Counted from the first letter of the stretch, positions 47,431-56,312 are shown. The stretch: DNA of 64,000 nt from Marinomonas sp. SBI8L (GCF_001624705.1 NZ_JSEO01000001.1:346307-410306); one strand, 5' to 3'. The notes: generated from the letters alone by a model not told the origin. Numbers and translations: made by a program.

Positions 47431-47460
47431 AGAGATAAGAGAGATAAGAGAGATAAGAGA
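47431..47460. repeat. 9-bp tandem repeat AGAGATAAG, three units
   Basis: AGAGATAAG repeats exactly from 47431, 47440 and 47449 and runs on into AGAGAG. It lies between the PI-PLC/lectin stop and its terminator. Such an array can vary in copy number by slippage. No function is implied. Confidence 0.8.
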
Positions 47461-47525
47461 GCTCATTCATTCCCTCTTATCATGCCCAATAAAAAGCGAC
47501 ACTATGAGAAGCCAGTAAAACCTCT

Positions 47526-49115
47526 CTAGTTTGTACCTGTCGCCCATAAGGCTTGGCCCGTACCCGAGTAGATGACTAGGTTACCATCTCCTTGTAGCGC
47601 TAGCTTGCTTCCTGAAGGATTAGTACCAGAGGCCCATTTAGCAGAACCGTTAGCATCATAAATCACGAAATTACCGTCACCTTGGAAACTGACTTTATAG
47701 TCTGATCCCCAATTGGTTCCGCTAGACCATAACGCATTTCCTATTTGACCATTACCATACTTGTAAAGAACGAGATTGCCATCACCTTGCATGCTCAATA
47801 ATCTGTCATCCGTCACGATAGATTCACCTGCCTTTAGCACTAAACCACCGGCATTAAAGCTTAAAGATTCAGATGTAAGCGCTGAAAAATGAGTCACCTT
47901 ACTTTGTACTAACCACTGACCTTCTGTTTCTGCATCCGTATGGTTTAACCAAACATGAGTATAACCAACCGACTCTTTTGCTAATTTAAGCTTCTGGTTA
48001 GATTGGCTATTGGTTGGCATGCTAAAAGTACCACCTAAGTTGGCACAGGCACTCACCCCATCGGACCATGCTCCGATGGTATTATCCGGAACAAACCAGT
48101 TACCACTGGCATCTTCACAGGCAAAGGCAAAACTTGCTGAGCAGGCATTATCATCCCAACGACCATTTTCCCATTGCACAGCACAATCTTGATTGCCGCC
48201 TGAGTTATTAGGTTCATTGTTATCCCAACTCCATACAGCTGCCTCAATACGGCCATCATCCATGACCATGTCATCTAAATTGACAATATTGGCACCTGTT
48301 GCAAAAGCTTCACGGACTTCATTAGCCGATAAACTATCAATGCCACCTTCAAAGAATTCCTTAATCGTGCCCAGTGTCGTCGCATCTTCCCAAATACGCC
48401 CTACTTTACCTAACCCACTAAAAGCAAGATTAGATAAGTCACCATTACTAGAGCAACCATTATCTTTCCATAAAATTATCTGCTTACCAGCAGCTAAAAC
48501 ATCTGCTTTGGTTAAGGTATCTGGGATATCACCACAACCATTACTTGGGTAGATTTTATTACCAAATCTTTCGTTCATTTGGCTATACAAATCACTATGA
48601 TGCCCTTCTGTCGCATCTTCTATGTATAAGATAAGGACTTCATCTTGGCTCTCTGCGCTTGCTAACCAATCTTTGATTTCATTAAACCCTTCGGTTGCAT
48701 ATTTGTCGTTGATACTACAAACCCCGTGGCACATCAGAAGCCTTTTCGGGTAAGAGAACAGGCTTTCCATTTTAGTCGTCCAATGAACGTCTATTTCAAT
48801 GAAACGTGCTCCCATTCTTAACTGATCTCTGATGGAATATTTTTGCTGCGGATCGAGATAACGGCACCCTACAGAGAAATTACAACTGGTATAAGCCTCT
48901 GAGTTATAGGTGTTGTGTGTGCCTAAAATATTGTTATCGATAATAGGTGCGTAATTATCTAATGCCCTTTGATAATCCATGGCTTTACCCAACCAAGCAT
49001 TATTAAAATCATCGATAGAGTCTGCGTGAACAGCAGGAGAAAAAACAAAGCTTGAACCAATAATAGTGACGCTTGATGCAGCCAAACTAAAAAGCTTATT
49101 AAGAGAATTTTTCAT
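47526..49115 (-). CDS. Secreted PI-PLC-X-like phosphodiesterase with C-type and bulb-type lectin domains
   Basis: 529 residues. A signal peptide ends near residue 31 (SPAVHA). Residues about 55-275 form a PI-PLC X-like TIM barrel, with both catalytic histidines in likely places (LGTHNTYNSEAY and LLMCHGVC) and GARFIEIDVHW. Residues about 280-385 carry a C-type-lectin-like fold (WSWDNNEPNNSGGNQDC, GRWDDNACSASFAFACE). Residues about 420-529 are a bulb-type mannose lectin with three QxDxNxVxY-like motifs (MQGDGNLVLY, FQGDGNFVIY, LQGDGNLVIY). It is probably secreted to cleave a phosphodiester lipid or glycolipid at a sugar-coated surface. The exact substrate is unknown. Confidence 0.82.
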   Translation of the reverse strand: MKNSLNKLFSLAASSVTIIGSSFVFSPAVHADSIDDFNNAWLGKAMDYQRALDNYAPIIDNNILGTHNTYNSEAYTSCNFSVGCRYLDPQQKYSIRDQLRMGARFIEIDVHWTTKMESLFSYPKRLLMCHGVCSINDKYATEGFNEIKDWLASAESQDEVLILYIEDATEGHHSDLYSQMNERFGNKIYPSNGCGDIPDTLTKADVLAAGKQIILWKDNGCSSNGDLSNLAFSGLGKVGRIWEDATTLGTIKEFFEGGIDSLSANEVREAFATGANIVNLDDMVMDDGRIEAAVWSWDNNEPNNSGGNQDCAVQWENGRWDDNACSASFAFACEDASGNWFVPDNTIGAWSDGVSACANLGGTFSMPTNSQSNQKLKLAKESVGYTHVWLNHTDAETEGQWLVQSKVTHFSALTSESLSFNAGGLVLKAGESIVTDDRLLSMQGDGNLVLYKYGNGQIGNALWSSGTNWGSDYKVSFQGDGNFVIYDANGSAKWASGTNPSGSKLALQGDGNLVIYSGTGQALWATGTN

Positions 49116-49458
49116 TCATAATTCCTTGTTATTTTTATTTTGAGAAAACAAGCACTCGGCCTGTCTTCGTCATCGTCTGCAAGAAATCAATAAGTCTGCT
49201 CACTAATTATCACGCTAAAACGCCATTTAATATCACTAATATCGAGTCGATAAATTAGCGCCATTAAAAAACAGTTTGAAGAAAAATAGCTAACTTAATC
49301 CCAAACTTAAACGGTCATTCAAGAAACGAATCAAGAGCAGAGTAATAAATGAAATGAATAAAAAATATTACATCAAATTACTGAAATGAATAATATAAAT
49401 TGCATAACTGATATTTAGTTATATATTTTTAATGCTAGTAGAAACAATGACTTACTAA
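49116..49458. other. 343-base intergenic region with a palindrome
   Basis: This AT-rich gap lies upstream of the PI-PLC/lectin gene and downstream of the MocR gene. It contains TATCGA-G-TCGATA (49240-49252) inside CTAA...TTAG flanks, about 125 bases before the lectin start. This is an operator-like inverted repeat for an unknown regulator. I see no gene or terminator. Confidence 0.35.
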
Positions 49459-50859
49459 CTAAATCACCACATCCTGTACTTGCTTAAACGCTAATATAGC
49501 CAGCTCAAGTCTTTCAAGACCTTGGTCAAAATCAGCTCTAGTATCAAACCCTCCTAAGGATAAACGTAAGCCATTTTCAACTAATTGCAATTGGTCTTGG
49601 TCGGTAAATAAGTCTGCTGTTCTTACTTTTATATTTTGCTGCAACAAGGCGTTATTTAAGGCGTGCATATTGATATTGAGGGGCAAAGGTAGCCATACAT
49701 TGAGACCACCTGTTCGAGCTGAAAAGCCTAGATTTTTTAAGGTCTTAAGCATGGCATTTTGGCGATAACGCATCTCTTCTGCCAAACGATTTTGATTTTG
49801 AGAAAAAGCCGAGGTGAGAATAAAACGAGAGGCAATTTCCACTCCCATACTAGCATTCATCCAACACTGGCTATGCAAACTTTGGTTAAATTTCGCCTGC
49901 CAGATTTCAGGTACTAAGGCATAAGCGAGACGTAAGCCACCAGCAACATATTTGGATAAACTAGATAGATAAAAGACCCTATCATTCGCCATTTGTTGCA
50001 AAGGTGAACACCAATTTTCAGGTAAAACATAATTTACATCGTCTTCGACAATATAAAAATCATAGCGCTTTGAAAGCCGAATGATCTGCTCTCTTTGTGT
50101 TTTGGAATATTGAATATTGGTAGGATTTTGTATGTTAGCCGTAAGATATAAAAGCTTAGGAGTGTGTGCTTGGCAATAGGTTTCTAGTTGAACTAAATCA
50201 ACACCCTCTTCTGTGAGATCTAATGCCAAGGTTTTCACCTTATTTGCTTTAGCTGCTTTGAAAAAACCTGGGTATGCAAGGGCTTCATGCATCACAGCAT
50301 CCCCTTGTTCACACAGTATTTGCAAACAAGTAAAAATCCCTTGTTGCGCCCCTTGAGTGAAAATGATGCCTTCTGGCCTTACTTGAATTCCTTTAGTCCC
50401 TAACCACTTAGAAAAGAGCTGTTTATGTTTTAGTAAACCTTGATGAGCATAGGTCATCACATCAACTAAACCTACTGGGTCTTGGGCTAACTCTTGCATC
50501 GCTTTAGCAAGGACATCCTGTTGCCCCAGCATTGGCTGCATACTCGAAGCAAAATCATAAAACTTAGGGCCCGTCTCCTGCATCAAAGGTACAGCGCTGT
50601 CTCTCACATAGGTTCCCGCACCAAGCTTTGCCGTCACCCAGCCACGCTTTTCAGCTAGATCATAAGCTCTGGTTACTGTGCCATGAGTCACTGCAAGTTC
50701 GTCAGCTAGCCAACGTTGGGCAGGGAGCTTTTCACTTGCTTTTAGCTCACCAGAGCGAATCGCATGCTCAATACAAGTTGCTAACGCCTTATATTTAGGC
50801 TCACTTTTACACTCATGTAAAAAGGCATTCTTGTCCACTTCCCAGTTATTTTTCATCAC
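49459..50859 (-). CDS. MocR/PdxR-type regulator (GntR HTH fused to aminotransferase fold)
   Basis: 466 residues. The N-terminal GntR winged helix (about 15-80: KLPAQRWLADELAVTHGTVTRAYDLAEKRGWV) is joined by a linker to a fold-type I aminotransferase domain. The PLP Lys is in SSLSKYVAGGLRLAY (about 295), and NIQNPTNIQYS (about 240) matches the substrate/PLP-pocket region. MocR regulators sense PLP-amino acid adducts. It is divergent from a LysE-type exporter gene, a common pairing. The 168-base gap holds two matching operators. It likely controls the exporter and itself in response to an amino acid. Confidence 0.92.
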   Translation of the reverse strand: MMKNNWEVDKNAFLHECKSEPKYKALATCIEHAIRSGELKASEKLPAQRWLADELAVTHGTVTRAYDLAEKRGWVTAKLGAGTYVRDSAVPLMQETGPKFYDFASSMQPMLGQQDVLAKAMQELAQDPVGLVDVMTYAHQGLLKHKQLFSKWLGTKGIQVRPEGIIFTQGAQQGIFTCLQILCEQGDAVMHEALAYPGFFKAAKANKVKTLALDLTEEGVDLVQLETYCQAHTPKLLYLTANIQNPTNIQYSKTQREQIIRLSKRYDFYIVEDDVNYVLPENWCSPLQQMANDRVFYLSSLSKYVAGGLRLAYALVPEIWQAKFNQSLHSQCWMNASMGVEIASRFILTSAFSQNQNRLAEEMRYRQNAMLKTLKNLGFSARTGGLNVWLPLPLNINMHALNNALLQQNIKVRTADLFTDQDQLQLVENGLRLSLGGFDTRADFDQGLERLELAILAFKQVQDVVI

Positions 50860-50891
50860 CTAGCACTCACAGAATTAAAGTTACACAGACT

Positions 50892-50905
50892 TTGTACCCA
50901 TACAA
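50892..50905. promoter_or_regulatory. Operator half-site pair, MocR/LysE intergenic (site 1)
   Basis: TTGTACCCATACAA is an inverted repeat TTGTA-4-TACAA, nearly the same as site 2. It lies 33 bases upstream of the MocR gene start. Centres of the two sites are 75 bases apart, close to seven helical turns, so looping by a dimeric regulator is possible. Confidence 0.5.
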
Positions 50906-50963
50906 TAAATTTATTGCCCCTCAATAAGTAGCATGAGAAGCTATAAAAACAAATACAAACCAT

Positions 50964-50983
50964 AAATTGTATCGATACAATTT
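50964..50983. promoter_or_regulatory. Perfect 20-bp palindrome, MocR/LysE intergenic (site 2)
   Basis: AAATTGTATCGATACAATTT is an uninterrupted palindrome 45 bases upstream of the LysE-type gene. Its core TTGTATCGATACAA matches site 1. It is the best candidate for the main MocR operator controlling exporter expression. Confidence 0.65.
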
Positions 50984-51028
50984 TCAAGTTTTTGTTTAAT
51001 TGTCTTAAATTTATCTAAGGAGAGAGTT

Positions 51029-51634
51029 TTGGAAAGCGCCCTATTAAGCCTTGCACCCGCTATCATTGTTTTTAGCTTTATTAGTACCGTCACTCCCGGT
51101 CCAAACAACCTATTACTGGCTCATTCAGGTGCGCATTTTGGTATGCGAAAGACACTGCCTCACGTGCTAGGCATTCGTTGTGGCATGGTCATCTTACATC
51201 TGAGTATTTTATTAGGGCTTGGTAAAGTGTTTGAAGTGTGGCCAGTACTGCACCAAGTTTTCACTGTATTGGCTGCCAGCTATATTGTTTACATGTCAAT
51301 TAAGATAGCGACTAGCAAGCAACCTAGTGAATCCAACAAAGGTGAGCCTATGGGGCTGTTTCAAGCAGCGAGCTTTCAATGGATCAACCCTAAATCTTGG
51401 GCAACCCTTATCACCCTAGGCACCGCCTTTACCTTAAGTGGAGACCTCTTTTGGCCATCAGCGCTTATGGGAATTATCCTGCATCAAATCGCGACGCTAC
51501 CAGGCACCTTTATGTGGATCAGCATAGGTAAATTGGTCGCCCATAAACTGAGTGATCCGACGTTTCATCGTCGCTACAACCTCATCATGGGCGCGCTCTT
51601 ATTAGCGAGTTTACCTCTTATCTTGATTGCCTAA
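51029..51634 (+). CDS. LysE family amino-acid exporter (MocR partner)
   Basis: 201 residues with about six membrane helices. It carries the LysE/RhtB signature TVTPGPNNLLLAHSGAHFG near residues 22-40 and the second half motif AASFQWINPKSWATLITLG (about 113-131). These proteins export amino acids or related metabolites across the inner membrane. The start is TTG 51029, supported by AAGGAG six bases upstream; no ATG gives a normal N-terminus. It is divergent from the MocR gene, which probably regulates it. Substrate unknown. Confidence 0.9.
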   Translation: MESALLSLAPAIIVFSFISTVTPGPNNLLLAHSGAHFGMRKTLPHVLGIRCGMVILHLSILLGLGKVFEVWPVLHQVFTVLAASYIVYMSIKIATSKQPSESNKGEPMGLFQAASFQWINPKSWATLITLGTAFTLSGDLFWPSALMGIILHQIATLPGTFMWISIGKLVAHKLSDPTFHRRYNLIMGALLLASLPLILIA

Positions 51635-51683
51635 TGCATATGATAAGAGTACAGGCCTGATTAAATAGCGAGCTTGCAGCGTG

Positions 51684-52556
51684 TTATGAGGTTTGAACGG
51701 CTAAATAAATATCTGTTATTGCCTCATTTTCTGACACATCAGGAAAGAAGCGGACTCTTTCAAGCACAAGAGGAAAGTCTCTTAAATCACAACCTTCTTG
51801 TCCAATACATGCTTGATAAAGATCACTAATTGTACCTGCAAGTTCGTCATCACTACCAAGGTGGCGCACTTTCAAAAATGGACCTTGTTCTAATCGTCTC
51901 AATTCTAGTCCTGCTTCAATGCTATTGGAGTCCAATGAATTCTTAAAATACTCACAGGCAATATCGAATCGAAACTCACTGGCTGGCACAGTGTTAGGGT
52001 CATGATAAAGCAAATTGAACGTTCGGCTTTTACTCGGTGGTAAGCTTGATGTTTTACGCCAATCAATAAAGCCCCGTATCGTCTGGCCTAATAAAGCAGG
52101 ATCACCTTTATGGCTCAAATAAGCTAATGTCATACTTTCAAGCGTAACAAGCTCAACGGGGGCGCTTGCATGATTAACCGACTTAGCTTTCCTATCAGCT
52201 AAAGCAAAGTGATGATTTTTCTGCCAGAAAGACCAGTCTGCAGCTTGCCTAAATGCACTTGGTGTTTGATTAAACACCTTCAAAAAAGCCCGACTAAAAG
52301 CTTCAGGACTCTGATAGTGCGCATTTAAAGCAATATCGATAATTTTATCTTCACGATAAGCCAACTGATAAGCAGCACGTTTAAGCCTCAAATTCTTTAT
52401 CAAGTCATAAAAATTAAGTTCGTAATAGGCTCTAAACTGTCGTTGAAAGTGGAACTGAGACAAGCCAACGAAAGCACTAATCTCTTCGGCATTAAGCTTT
52501 TTATCTAAATGCGATTCAATATAACTAAGTGCATCATCTAGCTTTTCATCATGCAT
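51684..52556 (-). CDS. AraC family regulator with GyrI-like effector domain
   Basis: 290 residues. The double HTH of AraC/XylS lies at the N-terminus (about 8-105: LNAEEISAFVGLSQFHFQRQF and the second helix pair RAFLKVFNQTPSAFR). The C-terminal half (about 135-290) is a GyrI-like small-molecule-binding domain, as in Rob/SoxS relatives of the BmrR type (DIACEYF, PFLKVRHLGS). Such proteins sense drugs or metabolites. It is on the minus strand, with a cupin gene 83 bases upstream in the same direction, and may be co-transcribed with it. Targets are not known. Confidence 0.9.
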   Translation of the reverse strand: MHDEKLDDALSYIESHLDKKLNAEEISAFVGLSQFHFQRQFRAYYELNFYDLIKNLRLKRAAYQLAYREDKIIDIALNAHYQSPEAFSRAFLKVFNQTPSAFRQAADWSFWQKNHHFALADRKAKSVNHASAPVELVTLESMTLAYLSHKGDPALLGQTIRGFIDWRKTSSLPPSKSRTFNLLYHDPNTVPASEFRFDIACEYFKNSLDSNSIEAGLELRRLEQGPFLKVRHLGSDDELAGTISDLYQACIGQEGCDLRDFPLVLERVRFFPDVSENEAITDIYLAVQTS

Positions 52557-52639
52557 AATCCTATTCCCTACTTAATCGTCTAAATCAACAGATGTCTATT
52601 CAGATGTCAGAATAGACACTTTAAGCAGGGAAAACTTGA

Positions 52640-52951
52640 TCAATCCTGCTTTTCGAAAATAATCGACAAACAGGCTTCAGATTCAGGCAAGAATTTATGT
52701 AAAAGATTCGCTTCTATGGTGAATTGCTGGCCTTGCTTCAATACTAAACTGTCTTCTTTAAGCATGAGGTGACATTCACCTTCTAATACCAGAATGGTTT
52801 CGCTGGCATGAGTGTGGAGTTCATCGGGATACTCAACGCCTTCGCCTAAACGTAATAACAATTGCGTAAGCTTATCTGTCTGGCGTACTAAATGGTCTGT
52901 GTCTATTTCGAGTTGTCTTGCTGTCGTAAGTAAATCTTGTACCTGAATCAT
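52640..52951 (-). CDS. Small cupin-domain protein
   Basis: 103 residues. The double-stranded beta-helix motifs are HTHASETILVLEGECHLML (motif 1, with the metal-binding His and Glu) and HKFLPESEACLSIIF (motif 2). Single-domain cupins often bind metal or small ligands; the function here is unknown. It lies upstream of the AraC-GyrI gene on the same strand. Confidence 0.85.
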   Translation of the reverse strand: MIQVQDLLTTARQLEIDTDHLVRQTDKLTQLLLRLGEGVEYPDELHTHASETILVLEGECHLMLKEDSLVLKQGQQFTIEANLLHKFLPESEACLSIIFEKQD

Positions 52952-53361
52952 AATGTTTTCTCATTAAATTTTTAAAAGGCTAAACATTAGCCGCGAAATC
53001 ATTTGGAATAAGACAGATTCAATTCAGGCAAGGCTGAAAACACCAAAAGCATGTAGAAAAATGCGGGCGTTCTAGCTGATTGCATAAGATTTGTGATGAG
53101 GTTTATAAGCATGGCTGGAGTCTAGCAAAGAAATCAAGCATCTTAAACTGATTCAGTTTCACGCCTAATCATCCAAAATGAATCAAGCGATTTTCAAATA
53201 GGATAAGGCCCTCACCACATTTTAGATAAAACTGCTTCTTTAAAAGAGATTAAAGAGCTAAGGCCCCGAATCCATTAGGCTAGCCGCCATCACTAAGCAG
53301 AAGGTTTAAATTTTAGTAAATAGCTTGGTGGAGAACATTCTACTTTAAAGGATTCAAACAC
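52952..53361. other. 410-base intergenic region
   Basis: It lies between the divergent cupin and small secreted protein genes. No frame, repeat or clear hairpin was found. It must hold both promoters. GGTGGAGA is seen about 30 bases before the secreted-protein start. Confidence 0.5.
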
Positions 53362-53922
53362 ATGAAAAAGCAACTTATTAGCCTTGCTCTTATTACAGCA
53401 GGCATGACAGGAAATGCAATTGCTGCTGATATTGAAGCAGGCGTGGTAAAACGTATAGCCGATCAGAGCAAAATGGCACCAAAAGGTATCGCACCATTAG
53501 ACCTATCGAACATCAGCATAGACACAGGTGCCAAAACGCTATCAAGTTTTGCTCCTGCAACAGGTATTACTTATTTTGAAATAGGTCACATAGGCTCTAC
53601 TAACTATGGCGGCTGGGAAGCTGTTTCAAGCTACCAAAGCAGCACAGTCAATGACCATGGTGGTACAGAGTTATACGCTTATGTATGGCAGTTTGGTTAC
53701 GGTAATATTAGTTCTGCTACATTTAACGGAGTTAGTAAAACACCAGAGCAAAGCCAATATCGCTGTGGTACCGATTTGCATGTTTGTGCAACAGGTGAAA
53801 CAGTGACAGGCTGGGCTTATCTATACAATTTAAGTGGCCAAGAAAGTGGCACCTTCAACGTTTCTGCTAATTCAGTCGCATCCCCGTTTGGTTATTGGAG
53901 CGATTCAATCTATATCCAATAA
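53362..53922 (+). CDS. Small secreted protein, possibly DUF4879 (YolA-like)
   Basis: 186 residues. A clear signal peptide ends near residue 22 (TGNAIA-AD). The mature protein starts with a helical, charged segment and continues into beta-rich sequence: ITYFEIGHIGSTNYGGWEAV, NDHGGTELYAYVWQFGYG, and a C-terminal SPFGYWSDSIYIQ. Two cysteines (CGTDLHVC) may form a disulfide. The GGWE and DHGG patterns recall the DUF4879/YolA family of secreted Bacillus proteins, but this is from memory and not certain. It is a single gene with a terminator and probably acts outside the cell. Confidence 0.6.
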   Translation: MKKQLISLALITAGMTGNAIAADIEAGVVKRIADQSKMAPKGIAPLDLSNISIDTGAKTLSSFAPATGITYFEIGHIGSTNYGGWEAVSSYQSSTVNDHGGTELYAYVWQFGYGNISSATFNGVSKTPEQSQYRCGTDLHVCATGETVTGWAYLYNLSGQESGTFNVSANSVASPFGYWSDSIYIQ

Positions 53923-53931
53923 AATTTTGTA

Positions 53932-53965
53932 GGCCTGTATTCAATCACTTTACTCAATACAGGCC
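53932..53965. terminator. Terminator between convergent genes
   Basis: GGCCTGTATT pairs with AATACAGGCC around a 14-base loop, between the secreted protein gene (+) and the amine oxidase gene (-). Confidence 0.75.
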
Positions 53966-54009
53966 ATACTACAAGCGGCTCTTTTTATAGATGCATGCTT
54001 AATAATGCT

Positions 54010-55392
54010 CTACTCAAGATGCATAGAAATAATTCGGTTCGCTTCCCTCTCCCCAGATAAATAGGCCCCATGAACTGTGGCAGAATATTTCGCATGGGTG
54101 GCTTCTCCAGCGAAAAACACCTTGTCATACATGGGTTCAGCTAACTTATCCCTCATACTGGCACTCACACCTTTAGGCACATAAGAGTAAGAACCATAAC
54201 TAAAAGGATCTTGGCTCCAACGGGTAATAATGTTGCCTGTAGGGTCTGGAATATCCTTCCCATAAATCTTTCTTAATTCCCCCATAGCCAAACTGATGAT
54301 TTCTTCATTCGAGAAGTTCTCAACTTCTTTGCCATACTGGGCCACATTAAATGCAGTCAAAATTGGTAAACCTGTCGCTGGCTCAAGGTTAATCCAGTAA
54401 CTCCAATGGCCTTTTTGCTCACTTACCTTAGCAAGATTGGTCACATCCTTATCCCAAAATACATCATCAAAGGCTAGATAGACCTTATTAAGTACCCCTA
54501 TAGAAAGGCTATTGATCGCCGCTTGTTTTTGCTCTGGTAACTGAGGCTCAAAGGCAATTTTGTTTTTCTTCAACACCCCTAAAGGTACAGTCACTATCAC
54601 GTGATCCGCTTTAAACACACCATTACTGGTACCTACTTCAACTTGCTTATTGGTGTAATTAATACTGCTTACCCAAGTATTTAGGCGAACATCGAGACCT
54701 CTCGCTAATGCTTTTACTAAAGCATCATAACCTTCTGGAAAAATAACATCTGGGCCATCAAAACCTTCATCCTTCCATAAACCTGCCAATGAGATATCTC
54801 GGCTATCGGCTGCTGCATCTTGCTCTATCATGGCATTGGCAAAAAACTCGACTTCAGCTTGGCTGAAGTTGTTAAAATCGCCACTTTTTACACCCACATC
54901 AATGGCATCCTGCACACTTGCTTCACTGTCATTAAACAAGGCTTTGGCTGCCCAAAAATAAAAGCTATCTTGCTTCTCTGCTAAAGCATCATCTATTTTT
55001 GTCGTCTCATTACCATCAATGTCATAGGTAACTTGGTTTTCATAATCCCACTCGTACATGGGGAGGCCCAAATCTTTCGCTAAAGTATGGATAGGGTTAC
55101 CTTCTATTCCATGAATCCAACTGGCGCCAAGATCCACAGGCCTACCAAGAGAGTCATCACTCCAGACACGCCCACCAATTCTATCTCTACCTTCAAGCAC
55201 TGTGACATCAAACCCTTGTTGGTTTAATTGATTGGCCGCCTTGATACCAGACATACCAGCGCCAATAACAAGCACACTGATTTTGGCATTCTTCGCACCT
55301 TGGCTAACAGACTGCTGATTATCTGTTGTGGCGCTACATGCAAACAGTGTCACGGTTGAGAGCATAAGCCCTAATTTTTTATATAACCCCAT
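54010..55392 (-). CDS. Flavin monoamine oxidase-type lipoprotein
   Basis: 460 residues. A lipoprotein signal peptide with lipobox LFAC (Cys 19) leads into an FAD-binding amine oxidase: VLVIGAGMSGIKAANQL (about 40-56), the adenine-binding RDRIGGRVWS, DLGASWIHG, and the C-terminal FFAGEATHAKYSATVHGAY typical of monoamine/polyamine oxidases. The substrate could be an amine or amino acid. Export of a flavoprotein by a Sec-type lipoprotein signal is less common and suggests cofactor loading outside the cytoplasm. It is divergent from the OmpR-type two-component operon. Confidence 0.9.
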   Translation of the reverse strand: MGLYKKLGLMLSTVTLFACSATTDNQQSVSQGAKNAKISVLVIGAGMSGIKAANQLNQQGFDVTVLEGRDRIGGRVWSDDSLGRPVDLGASWIHGIEGNPIHTLAKDLGLPMYEWDYENQVTYDIDGNETTKIDDALAEKQDSFYFWAAKALFNDSEASVQDAIDVGVKSGDFNNFSQAEVEFFANAMIEQDAAADSRDISLAGLWKDEGFDGPDVIFPEGYDALVKALARGLDVRLNTWVSSINYTNKQVEVGTSNGVFKADHVIVTVPLGVLKKNKIAFEPQLPEQKQAAINSLSIGVLNKVYLAFDDVFWDKDVTNLAKVSEQKGHWSYWINLEPATGLPILTAFNVAQYGKEVENFSNEEIISLAMGELRKIYGKDIPDPTGNIITRWSQDPFSYGSYSYVPKGVSASMRDKLAEPMYDKVFFAGEATHAKYSATVHGAYLSGEREANRIISMHLE

Positions 55393-55465
55393 CCTAAACT
55401 GCCTTGATCGTTTCGATTATCATGTCTAAATCAGTCTAAAATTTAACAAACTCACTCAGGTAAGG

Positions 55466-55550
55466 CTGTCAGCCAGTCTTATATTTTGTCAGCTGATGTA
55501 AGCTTGTCACTTTTAATAGATGAAAAAGCTTAAAATGACTGTCACCTGTT
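55466..55550. promoter_or_regulatory. TGTCAGC/TGTCAC repeats between amine oxidase and response regulator genes
   Basis: CTGTCAGCC (55466), TTGTCAGCT (55486), TTGTCACTT (55504) and CTGTCACCT (55539) are arranged at 18-35-base intervals. The first two are exactly 20 bases apart, about two helical turns. The same TGTCAGC and TGTCACC words occur upstream of mipA. They are candidate response-regulator binding sites. Confidence 0.45.
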
Positions 55551-55607
55551 AAATAAGCTCAGCACCTTTAACAGAATGAAAGAAAGCCATAAAAGTAAGG
55601 ATAGTAG

Positions 55608-56297
55608 GTGAAAACTAACGATAAGTTTAATCTTCTCATTGTTGAAGATGACCAAAGAATCGCCAAGTTATTAATGCAATTTCTTCGCTTAGAAGGCTTT
55701 GAAGTAGACTGGCGAGATACAGGAGAAGCCGCCATTGACTATCTTCAACAGCACTCCCCCGACCTTATTATTCTAGATTTAATGCTACCTAAAATGGATG
55801 GTCTCGAAGTTTGTGAAGCCATTCGCCCCACATTTAAAAACAGCATATTGATGCTGACAGCCAGTGAAGGCGACCTACAAGAAGTCACAGCATTAAACGC
55901 AGGCATTGATGATTTTTTAAATAAGCCTATTCGCACTCATGTGTTACTGGCACGCATCAATGCGTTAATGCGCAGACAAGCCCCCAAAGAATTGAGTGTT
56001 TTAAAAATAAAAGACTTGCTGATTGATAATAAAAAGCGCCAAGTGACTCGAAATGACACCCTGATTGATCTCTCAGGTTCTGAATTTGAATTACTCTGGG
56101 TCATGGCAAATCGCGCCGGTACAGTGATAAAAAGGGATGACCTTTTCTATCAATTAAGAGGAATAGAATATGATGGCTTAGACAGATCCATTGATATGCG
56201 AATCTCTCAACTTAGAAAGAAATTAGCAGCACCAGATATCAGCACAGATTACATCAAAACATTACGCCAACTTGGCTACTTATTTATGCAGGATTAA
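55608..56297 (+). CDS. OmpR family response regulator
   Basis: 229 residues. The receiver domain (about 7-118) carries the acidic pair in VEDDQ, the phosphorylated Asp in ILDLMLPKMDG (about 55) and the Lys of DDFLNKPIR. The C-terminal winged-helix DNA-binding domain (about 130-228) has LTG-like helices, SGSEFELLWVMANRAG and DRSIDMRISQLRKKL. The start is GTG 55608 with AAGG seven bases upstream. It is followed 15 bases later by its sensor kinase, forming a two-gene operon. Confidence 0.94.
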   Translation: MKTNDKFNLLIVEDDQRIAKLLMQFLRLEGFEVDWRDTGEAAIDYLQQHSPDLIILDLMLPKMDGLEVCEAIRPTFKNSILMLTASEGDLQEVTALNAGIDDFLNKPIRTHVLLARINALMRRQAPKELSVLKIKDLLIDNKKRQVTRNDTLIDLSGSEFELLWVMANRAGTVIKRDDLFYQLRGIEYDGLDRSIDMRISQLRKKLAAPDISTDYIKTLRQLGYLFMQD

Positions 56298-56312
56298 AGG
56301 AAGACTCTTTCC

